Of a stretch of DNA of 64,000 bases, positions 1 to 8,843 are shown one piece after another (the first letter of the stretch is position 1; every line of letters begins with the position of its first letter). Location of the stretch: assembly GCF_007991635.1 (NCBI RefSeq), contig NZ_BJYS01000015.1:62001-126000 (forward strand), written 5' to 3'. A program made the position numbers and the translations under genes. The notes beneath the pieces are model-generated. The model ran no database searches. It had not been told where the DNA came from and saw nothing but the letters and a program-made list of their open reading frames with translations. The DNA is from Adhaeribacter aerolatus. GTDB taxonomy: Bacteria > Bacteroidota > Bacteroidia > Cytophagales > Hymenobacteraceae.

Positions 1-278
1 AAGAGCTTACCCGCCTTATCTTCAATAATTTTACTTATCTGATTATTAATCAGCGAGGTTGTATTATTTATCTGGTTCCGGAATATTTTAAACTCATAGC
101 CATCATAGCGGTTTAGCCCATCATCGGTACCAAGCCACATAAACCCGTATTTATCTTTATAAATGGTATTTACGGTATTGTTAGATAAACCTTTTTCGAT
201 ACCCAGGTAAACAGCGGGTTGGGAGAAAGCCCTTAAAACCGGAAAGAGAAAAAATAGAAAAGAAAAATAAAACTTCAT
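1..278 (-). CDS. Two-component regulator propeller protein (likely hybrid sensor), N-terminal part only
   Basis: Partial gene running off the left edge; only the first ~92 residues are present, starting at the ATG whose complement is at 276-278. Residues 1-20 form a hydrophobic signal peptide ending in AFSQ. Next comes the N-terminal Reg_prop blade signature (GLSNNTVNTIY, then FMWLGTDDGLNRYDGY). In Bacteroidota this start typifies hybrid two-component systems: a periplasmic propeller with Y_Y_Y domain, then kinase, receiver and AraC domains. Those later domains lie outside the window, so a plain ligand-sensing histidine kinase or a GGDEF protein with the same sensor is also possible. A histidine kinase/regulator pair follows upstream on the same strand. 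Confidence 0.85.
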   Translation of the reverse strand, partial: MKFYFSFLFFLFPVLRAFSQPAVYLGIEKGLSNNTVNTIYKDKYGFMWLGTDDGLNRYDGYEFKIFRNQINNTTSLINNQISKIIEDKAGKL

Positions 279-961
279 ACAAAAAACTTCTCACCAAAGA
301 AGGCAGCTACCTTCTTCGACTACTAATTGGCCAGTTAGCAGTACCTACCCCAATAATTTCCTCCAGCACCCAAGCTATAAAAATGTAGACAGGCTTATAC
401 TTCTGAAAGTTCCGGGACTCTCTGGCGAACCGGAACTATCTTACGTTAGACCTAGGCATACCCTAAATAATGTTTCCCTGGCTATCACGGGGTTTTCTGC
501 CCAGCTAGTTGCAGGTGAAAACACATTGCAACGACAACCAGTGCGTAGGTAAATAAATTTTGCGCAATTTCTTACTAAATATCCAACATTTAATAAACTG
601 TTCTACAAAGCATTTAGTATTTAGGTAAAGTAAGAAGTAAGTAGTGTTTAATAAATCCTAATAGCTCGACAGATCTAGACCACTTGCTTAGCTGAAATGT
701 AATAGTTTAAGAGCGTGGAAAATATGGGAAACTAAGGCGAAGATTTACTGCTGCTGGCAAGGCTTAATTAGCCTTAAAAACTAAGCTATCGGGAAACCCC
801 GGAGGCTTTTTAACCCTAGTATGTGAGGATACCAGGGTTAAAAACCTACAATAATAGATTGGTATAAGCACCTGTGTTGGACAAGCCAAGACGGCGGTTC
901 TGCTGATAAGTAAATGTTTGCAAAAGCATTTAGTGGATATTTACAGAGGTACAAAGCATTT
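279..961. other. Gene-free stretch with one strong inverted repeat
   Basis: No convincing ORF on either strand. It separates the response regulator stop from the start of the propeller sensor, both on the minus strand, so it should contain the sensor promoter. The only strong structure is the hairpin at 807-844, listed separately. A 9-mer GCATTTAGT occurs twice, near 609 and near 925. Confidence 0.6.
807..844. repeat. Inverted repeat, 16-bp arms with 6-nt loop
   Basis: The arms 807-822 and 829-844 are complementary with one mismatch and enclose GTGAGG. The T-run is on the 5' side and the A-run on the 3' side, the reverse of an intrinsic terminator, so it lacks a proper U-tract in either direction. 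A protein-binding site or an RNA-end element is possible. Confidence 0.6.
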
Positions 962-1387
962 TCATACCTTGGTCGTGTCGCTATCCGCCGGATTAACATT
1001 TAGTTGCTGCATCATTAAATTAACCGATTCGGCAGAAAGGGGCTTTGGTATAAAACCGGAAACCAGGCTATAGGTCTGCGACTTTTTTTCATCTGCCGGA
1101 TCAACAGAAGAGGTAAGAATAAATATTTGTACTTTATCTTTTAACTTTTCTTCTAAAGGGGTTAAGGCTTCTAAAAACTCCCAGCCATCCATTAAGGGCA
1201 TATTCAGGTCCAGCAGTATCAGGCTGGGCAAATCATTTTGTTCTAACCCCGCTTGTATTGCTACCAAAGCTTCTTTGGCTTCATAAAAAGTTATCACTTC
1301 ATCTACAGCTTTTTGCATTTTCAGCATAAACCTTGACAAATAACAACTCATTTCATCATCGTCAATTAGATATGCTCTGGGAATCAT
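962..1387 (-). CDS. CheY-like single-domain response regulator
   Basis: A stand-alone receiver domain of ~141 residues with no output domain. Numbered from the longer possible start at 1423, it has acidic residues at 21-23 (LIDDDE), the phospho-acceptor Asp72 in LLDLNMPLMDG, the switch Thr104 in LTSSV, and the conserved Lys127 in IPKPL. I prefer the internal Met13 (complement at 1387) because receivers normally begin a few residues before the first strand, as MIPRAYLIDDD does here. Either start overlaps the 3' end of the upstream kinase, by 26 or 62 nt, so the two are probably translationally coupled and this is the kinase's likely partner. With no DNA-binding domain it should act by protein contact or as a phosphorelay intermediate. 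Confidence 0.9.
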   Translation of the reverse strand: MIPRAYLIDDDEMSCYLSRFMLKMQKAVDEVITFYEAKEALVAIQAGLEQNDLPSLILLDLNMPLMDGWEFLEALTPLEEKLKDKVQIFILTSSVDPADEKKSQTYSLVSGFIPKPLSAESVNLMMQQLNVNPADSDTTKV

Positions 1388-3569
1388 CTGCTCTAAAAGT
1401 AATGGTAAATATTGTTCCTTCATCCACCTGGCTTTCTACCACAATGGTACCGTTCAACGCTTCTACCTGGTATTTTACTAAAAATAACCCCATCCCTTTA
1501 CCTTCCACTTTGGTATTAAATCGTTTATATAATTTAAATAATTGTCCTTTTACCTTATCTAAATCCATACCAGAACCATTATCACTTATCCGGAGAACTA
1601 TCTCTCCGTTCCGGGTTTTAATAACCTTAATAAGCAGGTGCAACTGCCGACTTATAGCCCGGTAACTGATGGCATTACTAATTAAATTATAAATAATGCT
1701 GTATAGGTAACCTTTATTCGCATACAGCATACAATTCTCGTCCAGCTCTTCCACTACAAGAGCGCCACATTCGGTTAGTGCCTCCTGCAGGCTCTCGCGT
1801 GCCTGCAGGTATACTCCTGCCACCGAAACTAACTGCTTTTCCGCTGGTTTATCTCTGTCGCGGAAGGTTAAAATGGTATTAATGTCTTTAATTACCTCGT
1901 CCAGCCGCGTTACAGAAGTCCGGAGTTTATCCACTAGCTCATCGTAAACCGGCTCGTTTTTATCTACTTTGGTTAAAAGATCGGTGTAGCCCAGGGCATT
2001 GGCTACTGGTGCCCGCAAGTTATGCGAAATAATATAGGTAAACTGCTGAAAATCCTGGTTTTTAATAAATAAATCCCGGGCCTGGCGCTGCAAGGACAAT
2101 TCTGCTTCTTTTAATTCCGATACATCCGATAAGATTAAGAAATACCCTTTTATTTTTCCGGACTCATCTACTGCCGGCGTAATATCTACGTGCAGCCAGA
2201 TTTGCTGCTCATTCTTTTTCGTAAAAGAGATATCTTCCGAAAAGGCAATGCCACTTTGCATCTTCTGACCTATTTCAAAAATAGTAGCAAGATTTACATT
2301 ATTCTCCCCTAATATTTCGCTAACCCGTTTGCCTTTGACTTCCGGTAACGAAATATCCAGAACTTTTAAAAAGCTTTCATTCGCCCACTCAATAGCAAAA
2401 TCGGCCTGCAAGATCAGAACGCCATTAGATACCTTGCTGGCGACGAAAAACAATTTTTCAAAATTTTCCTGTTGGGCGATTTTTTCGGATACGTCTAAAA
2501 AATGAACAGCAAATCCTTTCTTGGTCGGGTAGATATCAAAATCGAGCGTAACTTTGGTTAACGGAAAATATTCCTGGAAATGAACAGGCTTACCGGTTTG
2601 TTCTACCTCCTTACATTTACGAAAGAATAAAGAAGAAACCAGATTGGGATAGATACGAAATAAAGGTTTATTTAAAACTGCTTCTTTGCGCTGCGTTAAA
2701 AATGCGGCGCAAACCTGGTTTATATAAGTAATGTAGTAGTTCTTATCAAGGGTAAGAAACCCTTCGTTTACACTTTCAAAGATGCTGCTTTGGGCTTCTG
2801 CCTGGTCTTTTATAAGTTTGTGTGCCCGAATTATCTGGGTAATATCCTGTGATATTTCCTGCACCTTAATAACCTTGCTCTGGTGGATAATCGGAATAAT
2901 GGTTAAGCTTAACTCAAGTTGGGTCCCGTTTTTGTGCTTAGCTTTTCCGCGTATCCAACTGGGTATACCGGCCCAGGCTTTTTCAAAGGCTTGGGTAGCT
3001 GCCACAACCGACTCCGGTAAAATAAAACTCGCAAAATGCCGGTTTATAATTTCTGCTTTGGTATAACCGAAAATCTGGCAGGTACTTTCGTTGGCATCTT
3101 CAATAATGCCTTCGCTATTTAGTAAGGAAACTGAGTCCGGGTTGTTGTGAAACAAAGATTCGTAATAAGCCTCTTTTTCTTTTATTTTGGCAGCGGCTTC
3201 TACATTTTCCGTAACATCCCTCGACCGGAGAATAAAGCCCTGCACCGCCTGAAGGGTTAGTAGATTTATTAGCTCGCTCGTAAGCCAACGCCATTGCCCG
3301 TTACAGGCTCTTACCCGGTAGGTAAAAGTTTCGGTAGTTCCCCGGGAATAAGCAGCAGCAAGCGCCATTTCAAAAAACGCAATATCTTCCTCGTGGATAT
3401 AAGACCGGATATCCTCCCCTATAACCTCGGCAGATTGCCAGCCCAAAGAAGGCTGCATCTTTTCAGATCGGTATTTGATAATCCCATTCCTATCTAACAC
3501 AACAATGGTATCGATGTTATATTGAGAAATAGTATCTAAAAAGGCTGGCTGGTTGATAATTGCTGGCAT
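1362..3569 (-). CDS. Cytosolic multi-PAS sensor histidine kinase
   Basis: 735 residues with no signal peptide or membrane segment, so the sensor is probably soluble. Four PAS-type modules lie at roughly 18-128, 138-250, 258-366 and 372-490. The first (LDRNGIIKY) and second (NSEGIIEDANES) are the clearest. A HisKA dimerisation domain follows, with phospho-acceptor His516 in ISHNLRAP. The HATPase domain has an N box (NLISNAISYR), G1 (ISDNGSGMD) and G2 (GKGMGLFLVKYQ). It autophosphorylates on His516 and should pass phosphate to the receiver protein encoded by the overlapping downstream gene. The signal is unknown; PAS modules can bind small ligands, heme or flavin, and no specific cofactor residue is evident. 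Confidence 0.95.
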   Translation of the reverse strand: MPAIINQPAFLDTISQYNIDTIVVLDRNGIIKYRSEKMQPSLGWQSAEVIGEDIRSYIHEEDIAFFEMALAAAYSRGTTETFTYRVRACNGQWRWLTSELINLLTLQAVQGFILRSRDVTENVEAAAKIKEKEAYYESLFHNNPDSVSLLNSEGIIEDANESTCQIFGYTKAEIINRHFASFILPESVVAATQAFEKAWAGIPSWIRGKAKHKNGTQLELSLTIIPIIHQSKVIKVQEISQDITQIIRAHKLIKDQAEAQSSIFESVNEGFLTLDKNYYITYINQVCAAFLTQRKEAVLNKPLFRIYPNLVSSLFFRKCKEVEQTGKPVHFQEYFPLTKVTLDFDIYPTKKGFAVHFLDVSEKIAQQENFEKLFFVASKVSNGVLILQADFAIEWANESFLKVLDISLPEVKGKRVSEILGENNVNLATIFEIGQKMQSGIAFSEDISFTKKNEQQIWLHVDITPAVDESGKIKGYFLILSDVSELKEAELSLQRQARDLFIKNQDFQQFTYIISHNLRAPVANALGYTDLLTKVDKNEPVYDELVDKLRTSVTRLDEVIKDINTILTFRDRDKPAEKQLVSVAGVYLQARESLQEALTECGALVVEELDENCMLYANKGYLYSIIYNLISNAISYRAISRQLHLLIKVIKTRNGEIVLRISDNGSGMDLDKVKGQLFKLYKRFNTKVEGKGMGLFLVKYQVEALNGTIVVESQVDEGTIFTITFRADDSQSISN

Positions 3570-3869
3570 TAAATCTCGGGGGAGATAACTTGTTTTAAAC
3601 TACAGAAAAGGTTTTTATAAAATTAGTCAGATAGGTGCTGGTTGCCATTGCGGTGTGTTTCCAGCCGCCACCGACTGGTCAGCAGAAGCCGCCCAGTCAG
3701 CAATCAGAGCATTCAGCGTATGGACTAATAGTATTTACCACGGAAATATAAATGGCAAGGAATATTTTTTTTATACGTATCTATATATATATTGTTATAG
3801 ATTAAACCTACTAAAAAGCCTGACTTCTTTGGTGTAGAAGCCAGGCTTAAACAGAGAGGTAAGGTTTTG
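3570..3869. other. Intergenic region between kinase and T9SS giant gene
   Basis: Contains the start region of the kinase and, at its right end, the terminator of the giant gene (3811-3848). A 60-codon plus-strand reading frame at 3655-3837 has a poor, AT-rich tail and no recognisable features. I see no gene here. Confidence 0.6.
3811..3848 (-). terminator. Rho-independent terminator of the T9SS giant gene
   Basis: The arms 3816-3828 and 3836-3848 pair over 13 bp with one mismatch around a 7-nt loop. Read on the minus strand, the hairpin ends in a run of five Ts (3817-3813). It sits 22 nt downstream of the giant gene's stop codon. Confidence 0.85.
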
Positions 3870-6800
3870 TTAATTTTTAATAATACGGGTTACAGCTATA
3901 CCAGATTCCGACCGGGCAGTAACCAGGTAAGTACCGGCCGGTAAAGTTTGCAGGTTTAAAATTAACTCCCCATCGTTGCCGTTCATAACTGCTTTTTCAG
4001 TTAATACCAGTTTTCCGGCCAAATCCCGCACTTCCAGGTTATAACTTTTCGCCGCCGCCGATTCGAGTAACAAGGTAATTTTGCCTTTGGTGGGGTTTGG
4101 ATAAGCCAGTAACTTCGGCTGATAAGTTGTAGCGGCGGTATTTATCCCTACCACTGGGCTGTAGGTAAAGCTACCGGCAAAATCAACTTGCTTCAGGCGG
4201 TAGTAAACAGTGCTGCGTGTAACTTCCCGGTCCCGGAAGGCATATTTTTGTTCCTGAATACTGTTACCGGCACCGGCAACCTGTCCTATCTTTTTAAATA
4301 TTCGGCCATCGGTGCTTTTTTCAATTTCAAAACCGCTGTTATCCTTTTCGGTGGCGGTAGCCCATAATAAACTTACCTGGCCATCTGCGCGCTTTGCGGT
4401 AAAATAAAGCAACTCTACCGGCAAAGCAGCATAAGGATTCTTCTCCATAGAAGATTGGGAAGCTGCCGGATAAAAAGACAGGGTTACGGGAATGTTGTTT
4501 GTACTGTTATCCAGAGCATCGGTAGCCGTAATGGTAAAGTTAAAATTGTAATCCGGGCCTTTGTAAATACCTAAGGTTCCGCTGTTCGAAACATATATCT
4601 CGCCGGTAGAGGTATTTAAACTAACACCGGGAGGCAGTGTACCCGAGGTCAGACTAAAGTTAGTTGTATTCGGTTTAAACCCTTCGGTATCGTATGCAAA
4701 GGCCAGTACATCCAGGTTGGCGTAACCATTTACAAAATAAGGAGAATTTACATTGTAAGCGGTTGGACAATTAGCATTAACGGTTAACAAAGCCGAACTG
4801 GAAGTGGTGGTACCATTTGCGCAGGTTTGCGTTATTGTCCAGCGGAAAGTGTAAGCGCCGGAAGTTAACCCTGCTACCAATGTATTGGGTTTATTTACAT
4901 CCAGGAAAACAGGATTAGGAGCATTGGTTGGTTTGCTTTCCAAAGTCCAGGTACCAATTCCGCCGGTGGGTTGGTTTCCGGTTAGGGTAGTTGCGTAACA
5001 GGCTGTCTGAGTCGCGCCTACACTGGCAACCGTTAAGGACTGACCAACTGTTACCGCTTGGGTTTGCACCAGGTTAAAAGAACAGGCACCACCCGTAACT
5101 CTAACGGTATAAGTATAAGTTCCTGCTGTATTCAGGGCCGGGGTGGTTACGCTCTGTACCAAGCCATTACCCGTCAGGGTGGCGCCTACCTGGGTGGCGG
5201 TTCCGCCGTTTAAAGACTGAAATACCTGGTAAGTAAACGTAGTGGCACCGCCATATTCGGTTTCTACACTTATTGTAACCGGATCGCTTAAGCAAACAGA
5301 GCTTTTGTTTACCGTTACCCGCTGCTCCGCCGAAGGGCTTTGCGGGCTTACCGTAATTGCATCGGAAGTGGCCGTACAGCCACCGGTATTTTTATGAACG
5401 ACCACAAAAGAAGCAGCGGCCGTGATGGCACCGGTGTTAAAGCTTAAAGTACCAGATGTATAAGGCTGTTCTGCTCCTACCAAAACACCATCTTTTTTTA
5501 ACTGGTATGTATCGCCACCAACCAGTCCTAAAGATACAGTAATAGTGGTGCTGGTACCATAACAAACCTGGCTCGCCGCGGCCGAGATTACTGGTTTGGC
5601 AGGTACCGGCGAAAAGATTGATACGGTTGCGCTGGCACTTAAAGTTGTTTGGCAAGAAGAAGCAAAATTTTTCCGGGCAATAATACGCAGGGTGCCGCCG
5701 GCCGTTAACGGTCCGGAAGAAACCGTAATGGTACTGCCGTTACCTATTGTTACATTTCCGATTGCTACACCGTTTAACGTCATCTGGTAAGCTACATTCG
5801 CTTCTGAGTTAGAGATAGTAGCGTTTACAATACCTTCGTTACATACTGATATGGTTGCACTACTAAAAGAGGCTGTAACTGCAACTGGCGGCGTGGCACA
5901 CTGCACCAACGTACCATTTACCTGGCTGCTTTCGCACAATCCACCACTCGTAACCGTAGCCGACACCAAGCCGCCCAGGTAAAGTTCCAGCGATGACAAA
6001 CCAGTTACAGACCAGGTACCATTTGCCAGGGCAGTAGTTGTACCCAGTAAAGTCCCATCTATGTAAGCCTTAACGGTAGCGCCGGCCGGCGCAGCGCCGG
6101 ATATAGTACCATTGGTACCTGCACTTTCGTTTATGGGAGCATTAATGGTTAACCCGGTAGTAGCCGTTTGGGAAGTTACTGTTATAATATTAGAATTTAC
6201 GCTACTGGCCGTTCCGTCAGCGGCCGTTGCGCGGGCATAATAAGTACCCGGGGTAATGCCATTTACCGTCAATACCCATACCCCGGTAGCACCTACCGTA
6301 GTAGTTGGGGTTAACTGGGCACCACCGGTATTATTGTATAATCGGATAGTAGAGCCCATTTCGGTACTGGTACCGGTAAAAGTTAGGGTTGAACCGCCCG
6401 TAATGGCACAATAGCTGCCTATAATAGTTGGGGCAACTCTAGCCACTGTAACGTTAACCGAATTAGTACCGCAACTACCTTCCAAACTAACCCTTACATA
6501 CAGCACCTGCCCAGCTTTAAGCTTAAGATTAGAAAAAGTTAATGAAGTGCCGGATGCAGATCCTTCCCCAATTTCAATACCATTAGCGAACAGCGTATTA
6601 TAAGTGCCGGCTGTAGTACCAATAGTAATGCTGGTGGTAGCGGAGTTGATAGTAGTGGTAGTAAAGGTAGGTGCAACTAATGTTCCGGTGTTATTGGCCG
6701 TACAAGCAGAAGCCGAACGACTGGATACACAAAGCGTATTATTCGCGTAAACGGCTTCTGCATAATATTCACCATCTGTAAAACTGCCATTGCCTAAGCC

Positions 6801-8135
6801 GGCCTCACTACTGGTAAAACTCCAACTCGTAACTGTGTTGGCATAGGTTACGGTTTTCCCAACCAGAACCGCACCAGCGGTGGTTAAACGGTAAATATTA
6901 ATAAAGTAGCTGGTGCTAAGGGTAGCGCCGTTAAAACCACCAGTTATACTTTTACTATTAGATGGAATAGAAGTAATAACCGGCATAGGAGGCGGAGCAG
7001 AACAAGTCCCTTGCGAAACAATTATTGTGTTCGAAACATTCGATAAACCTTCGGTACCGTTTTTAGCTTTGGCTGTAATATTGCCGTTCGTCGTAAAGGT
7101 ACCAGCAGCAACGGTAAATGACCAGGTTCCGGCTGCCGTTACGGTAGTGGTACCCAGCACAATATTGTTCTGATAAACCGAAATAATCGTACCGGCTGCT
7201 TCCGTGGAAGTACCATTAATGGCCCCGTCAGTTGCGGAGATTGGTCCGCTTACCACGGGCGGTTCAGATTGCGCCGGTTTAAAGCCTCCGGTAAGAATAT
7301 CGTTCATGCTGGTTGGCGTAAATGAATTAATCACCGCACTCCAAATCTGATTGCGATCCAGGTATGTTAAATCATCGGCCCCGCCAATATCGGCGGCAGT
7401 ACCGGTAATGCCGCTCTGAGCACTGGTTACCGAAATACCCGAAAGCCTTAAAGGAGTAGCCGCCGTTATAGCCCCTTTAAACCCGGATAAGGGCACAAAG
7501 AAATCAATAAAATAATCGGCATTACCATTGGTAACAGACAGCGCAACCGACCGTTGGGAGTTAGTTAAATGCGAAGCGGTGTAAATATTGGCATTACTCT
7601 TCAGGTCAATTATTCTAACATCAAAGTTTGTTGCTAATAATACCTCGTACTCAAAACCAGGATTGGTGCCGGTGCTGGCAAAAGTGTTATCCGAATCAAT
7701 CAACACACTAAAGCCTTTTGAAGCGGAAGAGTTATTACCTACCCGCACCCGAAACATAAAGTTGGTACCATCGAAATAAGCGTACCAGGGATCTTTCATT
7801 AAATCGGTAAAGTTGGTAGAACCGCCTGTTTTCAAGTCCGAATGGGGCTCTATTCCAACCTGCGGAAATAAACGATAAGGAATTTCACTATAGTTAATCC
7901 CTACATCATTTGTAATGAACCCGCCGGTTGTTTTAGAAACATAGCCATCTAAGTTCGGGTCCATAACTTTATCGCCCCCATTAGAAGCTTTCTGTATAAT
8001 GAAGCCAGGGATCTGAGCAGATACATTTGCCAGTGATATCAGGCTTAAAATTACGATTAATAAAATTGAAATAAATAGAGCTGGATTAATAACTCCTTTT
8101 TTCAAAAACCTCGGAATAGTAAAAATTATTTCCAT
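3870..8135 (-). CDS. Large secreted multi-domain surface protein with T9SS sorting domain
   Basis: 1421 residues. A long hydrophobic N-terminus ends at NVSAQ (cleavage near residue 41). Residues ~45-290 resemble the DOMON/CBM9-like all-beta modules seen at the start of such proteins. The middle is a chain of Ig-like beta-sandwich segments rich in Ser, Thr, Gly and Val, with phrases such as GTWSVTGL and GTYYARAT. The tail has a cadherin-like piece, then a PVELLYFTAK module, and last a type A T9SS sorting domain (LLAYPNPTKGK, residues ~1345-1421). The T9SS should carry it across the outer membrane and attach it to the surface. A role in adhesion or polymer binding is inferred; no catalytic motif was found. 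It is a single-gene unit with its own terminator. Confidence 0.88.
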   Translation of the reverse strand: MEIIFTIPRFLKKGVINPALFISILLIVILSLISLANVSAQIPGFIIQKASNGGDKVMDPNLDGYVSKTTGGFITNDVGINYSEIPYRLFPQVGIEPHSDLKTGGSTNFTDLMKDPWYAYFDGTNFMFRVRVGNNSSASKGFSVLIDSDNTFASTGTNPGFEYEVLLATNFDVRIIDLKSNANIYTASHLTNSQRSVALSVTNGNADYFIDFFVPLSGFKGAITAATPLRLSGISVTSAQSGITGTAADIGGADDLTYLDRNQIWSAVINSFTPTSMNDILTGGFKPAQSEPPVVSGPISATDGAINGTSTEAAGTIISVYQNNIVLGTTTVTAAGTWSFTVAAGTFTTNGNITAKAKNGTEGLSNVSNTIIVSQGTCSAPPPMPVITSIPSNSKSITGGFNGATLSTSYFINIYRLTTAGAVLVGKTVTYANTVTSWSFTSSEAGLGNGSFTDGEYYAEAVYANNTLCVSSRSASACTANNTGTLVAPTFTTTTINSATTSITIGTTAGTYNTLFANGIEIGEGSASGTSLTFSNLKLKAGQVLYVRVSLEGSCGTNSVNVTVARVAPTIIGSYCAITGGSTLTFTGTSTEMGSTIRLYNNTGGAQLTPTTTVGATGVWVLTVNGITPGTYYARATAADGTASSVNSNIITVTSQTATTGLTINAPINESAGTNGTISGAAPAGATVKAYIDGTLLGTTTALANGTWSVTGLSSLELYLGGLVSATVTSGGLCESSQVNGTLVQCATPPVAVTASFSSATISVCNEGIVNATISNSEANVAYQMTLNGVAIGNVTIGNGSTITVSSGPLTAGGTLRIIARKNFASSCQTTLSASATVSIFSPVPAKPVISAAASQVCYGTSTTITVSLGLVGGDTYQLKKDGVLVGAEQPYTSGTLSFNTGAITAAASFVVVHKNTGGCTATSDAITVSPQSPSAEQRVTVNKSSVCLSDPVTISVETEYGGATTFTYQVFQSLNGGTATQVGATLTGNGLVQSVTTPALNTAGTYTYTVRVTGGACSFNLVQTQAVTVGQSLTVASVGATQTACYATTLTGNQPTGGIGTWTLESKPTNAPNPVFLDVNKPNTLVAGLTSGAYTFRWTITQTCANGTTTSSSALLTVNANCPTAYNVNSPYFVNGYANLDVLAFAYDTEGFKPNTTNFSLTSGTLPPGVSLNTSTGEIYVSNSGTLGIYKGPDYNFNFTITATDALDNSTNNIPVTLSFYPAASQSSMEKNPYAALPVELLYFTAKRADGQVSLLWATATEKDNSGFEIEKSTDGRIFKKIGQVAGAGNSIQEQKYAFRDREVTRSTVYYRLKQVDFAGSFTYSPVVGINTAATTYQPKLLAYPNPTKGKITLLLESAAAKSYNLEVRDLAGKLVLTEKAVMNGNDGELILNLQTLPAGTYLVTARSESGIAVTRIIKN

Positions 8136-8843
8136 ATGACATCATTAAATCATTTCGAAATAATTCAAAAAATATGGAATCCAAAGCTAGTTTTCGATGA
8201 ACGTGTCTGTTTACCCGACGAACTTGTAAAACGGGCCATTATTCTTGAAGTATTGCTATATAAAACGGAATACTTCTATCAGAAGAGAACATTTAAAGCC
8301 AGAAGGAATACTTTATCATGTACTTAAACAGTTCCCGTAAACATCTTGGCTCTTTTAATTAGAGAAACCAGCTAAATATCAACTACAGATTCACACCTCA
8401 AGAGTCATAAATCAAATCCATTAAATTCTTTATTAAATAATTTATTAAATTATTTATAAATTACATAATAAAATAATTTCTTATAAATATAAATTAAGTA
8501 CTAATTTTTAATAACATTTTAAAATCACAAGTAATATAAAGTGTTAAACAACAATGTAACAATAACGAAAGGCTTCATTCCAGAAGAACTCAAACACAGT
8601 GCTTGAAAATAAACTTTGATGTAAAAATATTTTCAGGATATTTAATACTGGAAAAACCGTTGCACTTGGTGTGGAGGTGCCAGCAAGTAGTCCGGCAGAA
8701 GTTTTGAATAGGCGGTGATAACACCACCAATATTTTTAGATTCCTGCCGAAACGAAAGTAAGAAACAACTTCTAAGTTAAAAAAGAAAAGTCCGGGCAAA
8801 TGTCCGGACTTTTCTTTTTTAACTTAATTCTAGTAATAGCCTG
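8136..8843. other. AT-rich intergenic region with susD terminator
   Basis: Promoter region of the T9SS giant gene and 3' region of susD. 8400-8520 is almost pure A/T with runs such as TTTATTAAA. The reading frames at 8136-8327 (plus) and 8590-8799 (minus) have no family-like features; the second starts inside the terminator. I see no gene here. Confidence 0.65.
8773..8826 (-). terminator. Strong intrinsic terminator after susD
   Basis: A perfect 23-bp stem (8773-8795 with 8804-8826) around an 8-nt loop, with a GC-rich tip (TCCGG/CCGGA) and long A/T arms giving a U-tract in either direction. It lies 18 nt past the susD stop and ends the susCD transcript. Confidence 0.92.

Noticed and set aside
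807-844. Hairpin as transcription terminator
   Set aside because: T-run precedes and A-run follows the stem in both directions, so no U-tract would end the transcript.
3655-3837. 60-codon frame between kinase and giant gene
   Set aside because: Its 3' end runs through the T/A tract and the terminator stem; no conserved feature.
8136-8327. 63-codon plus-strand frame next to the T9SS giant start
   Set aside because: AT-rich region, no family-like pattern, and it occupies the promoter of the giant gene.
8590-8799. 69-codon minus-strand frame upstream of the T9SS giant region
   Set aside because: It starts inside the susD terminator and has no recognisable composition.
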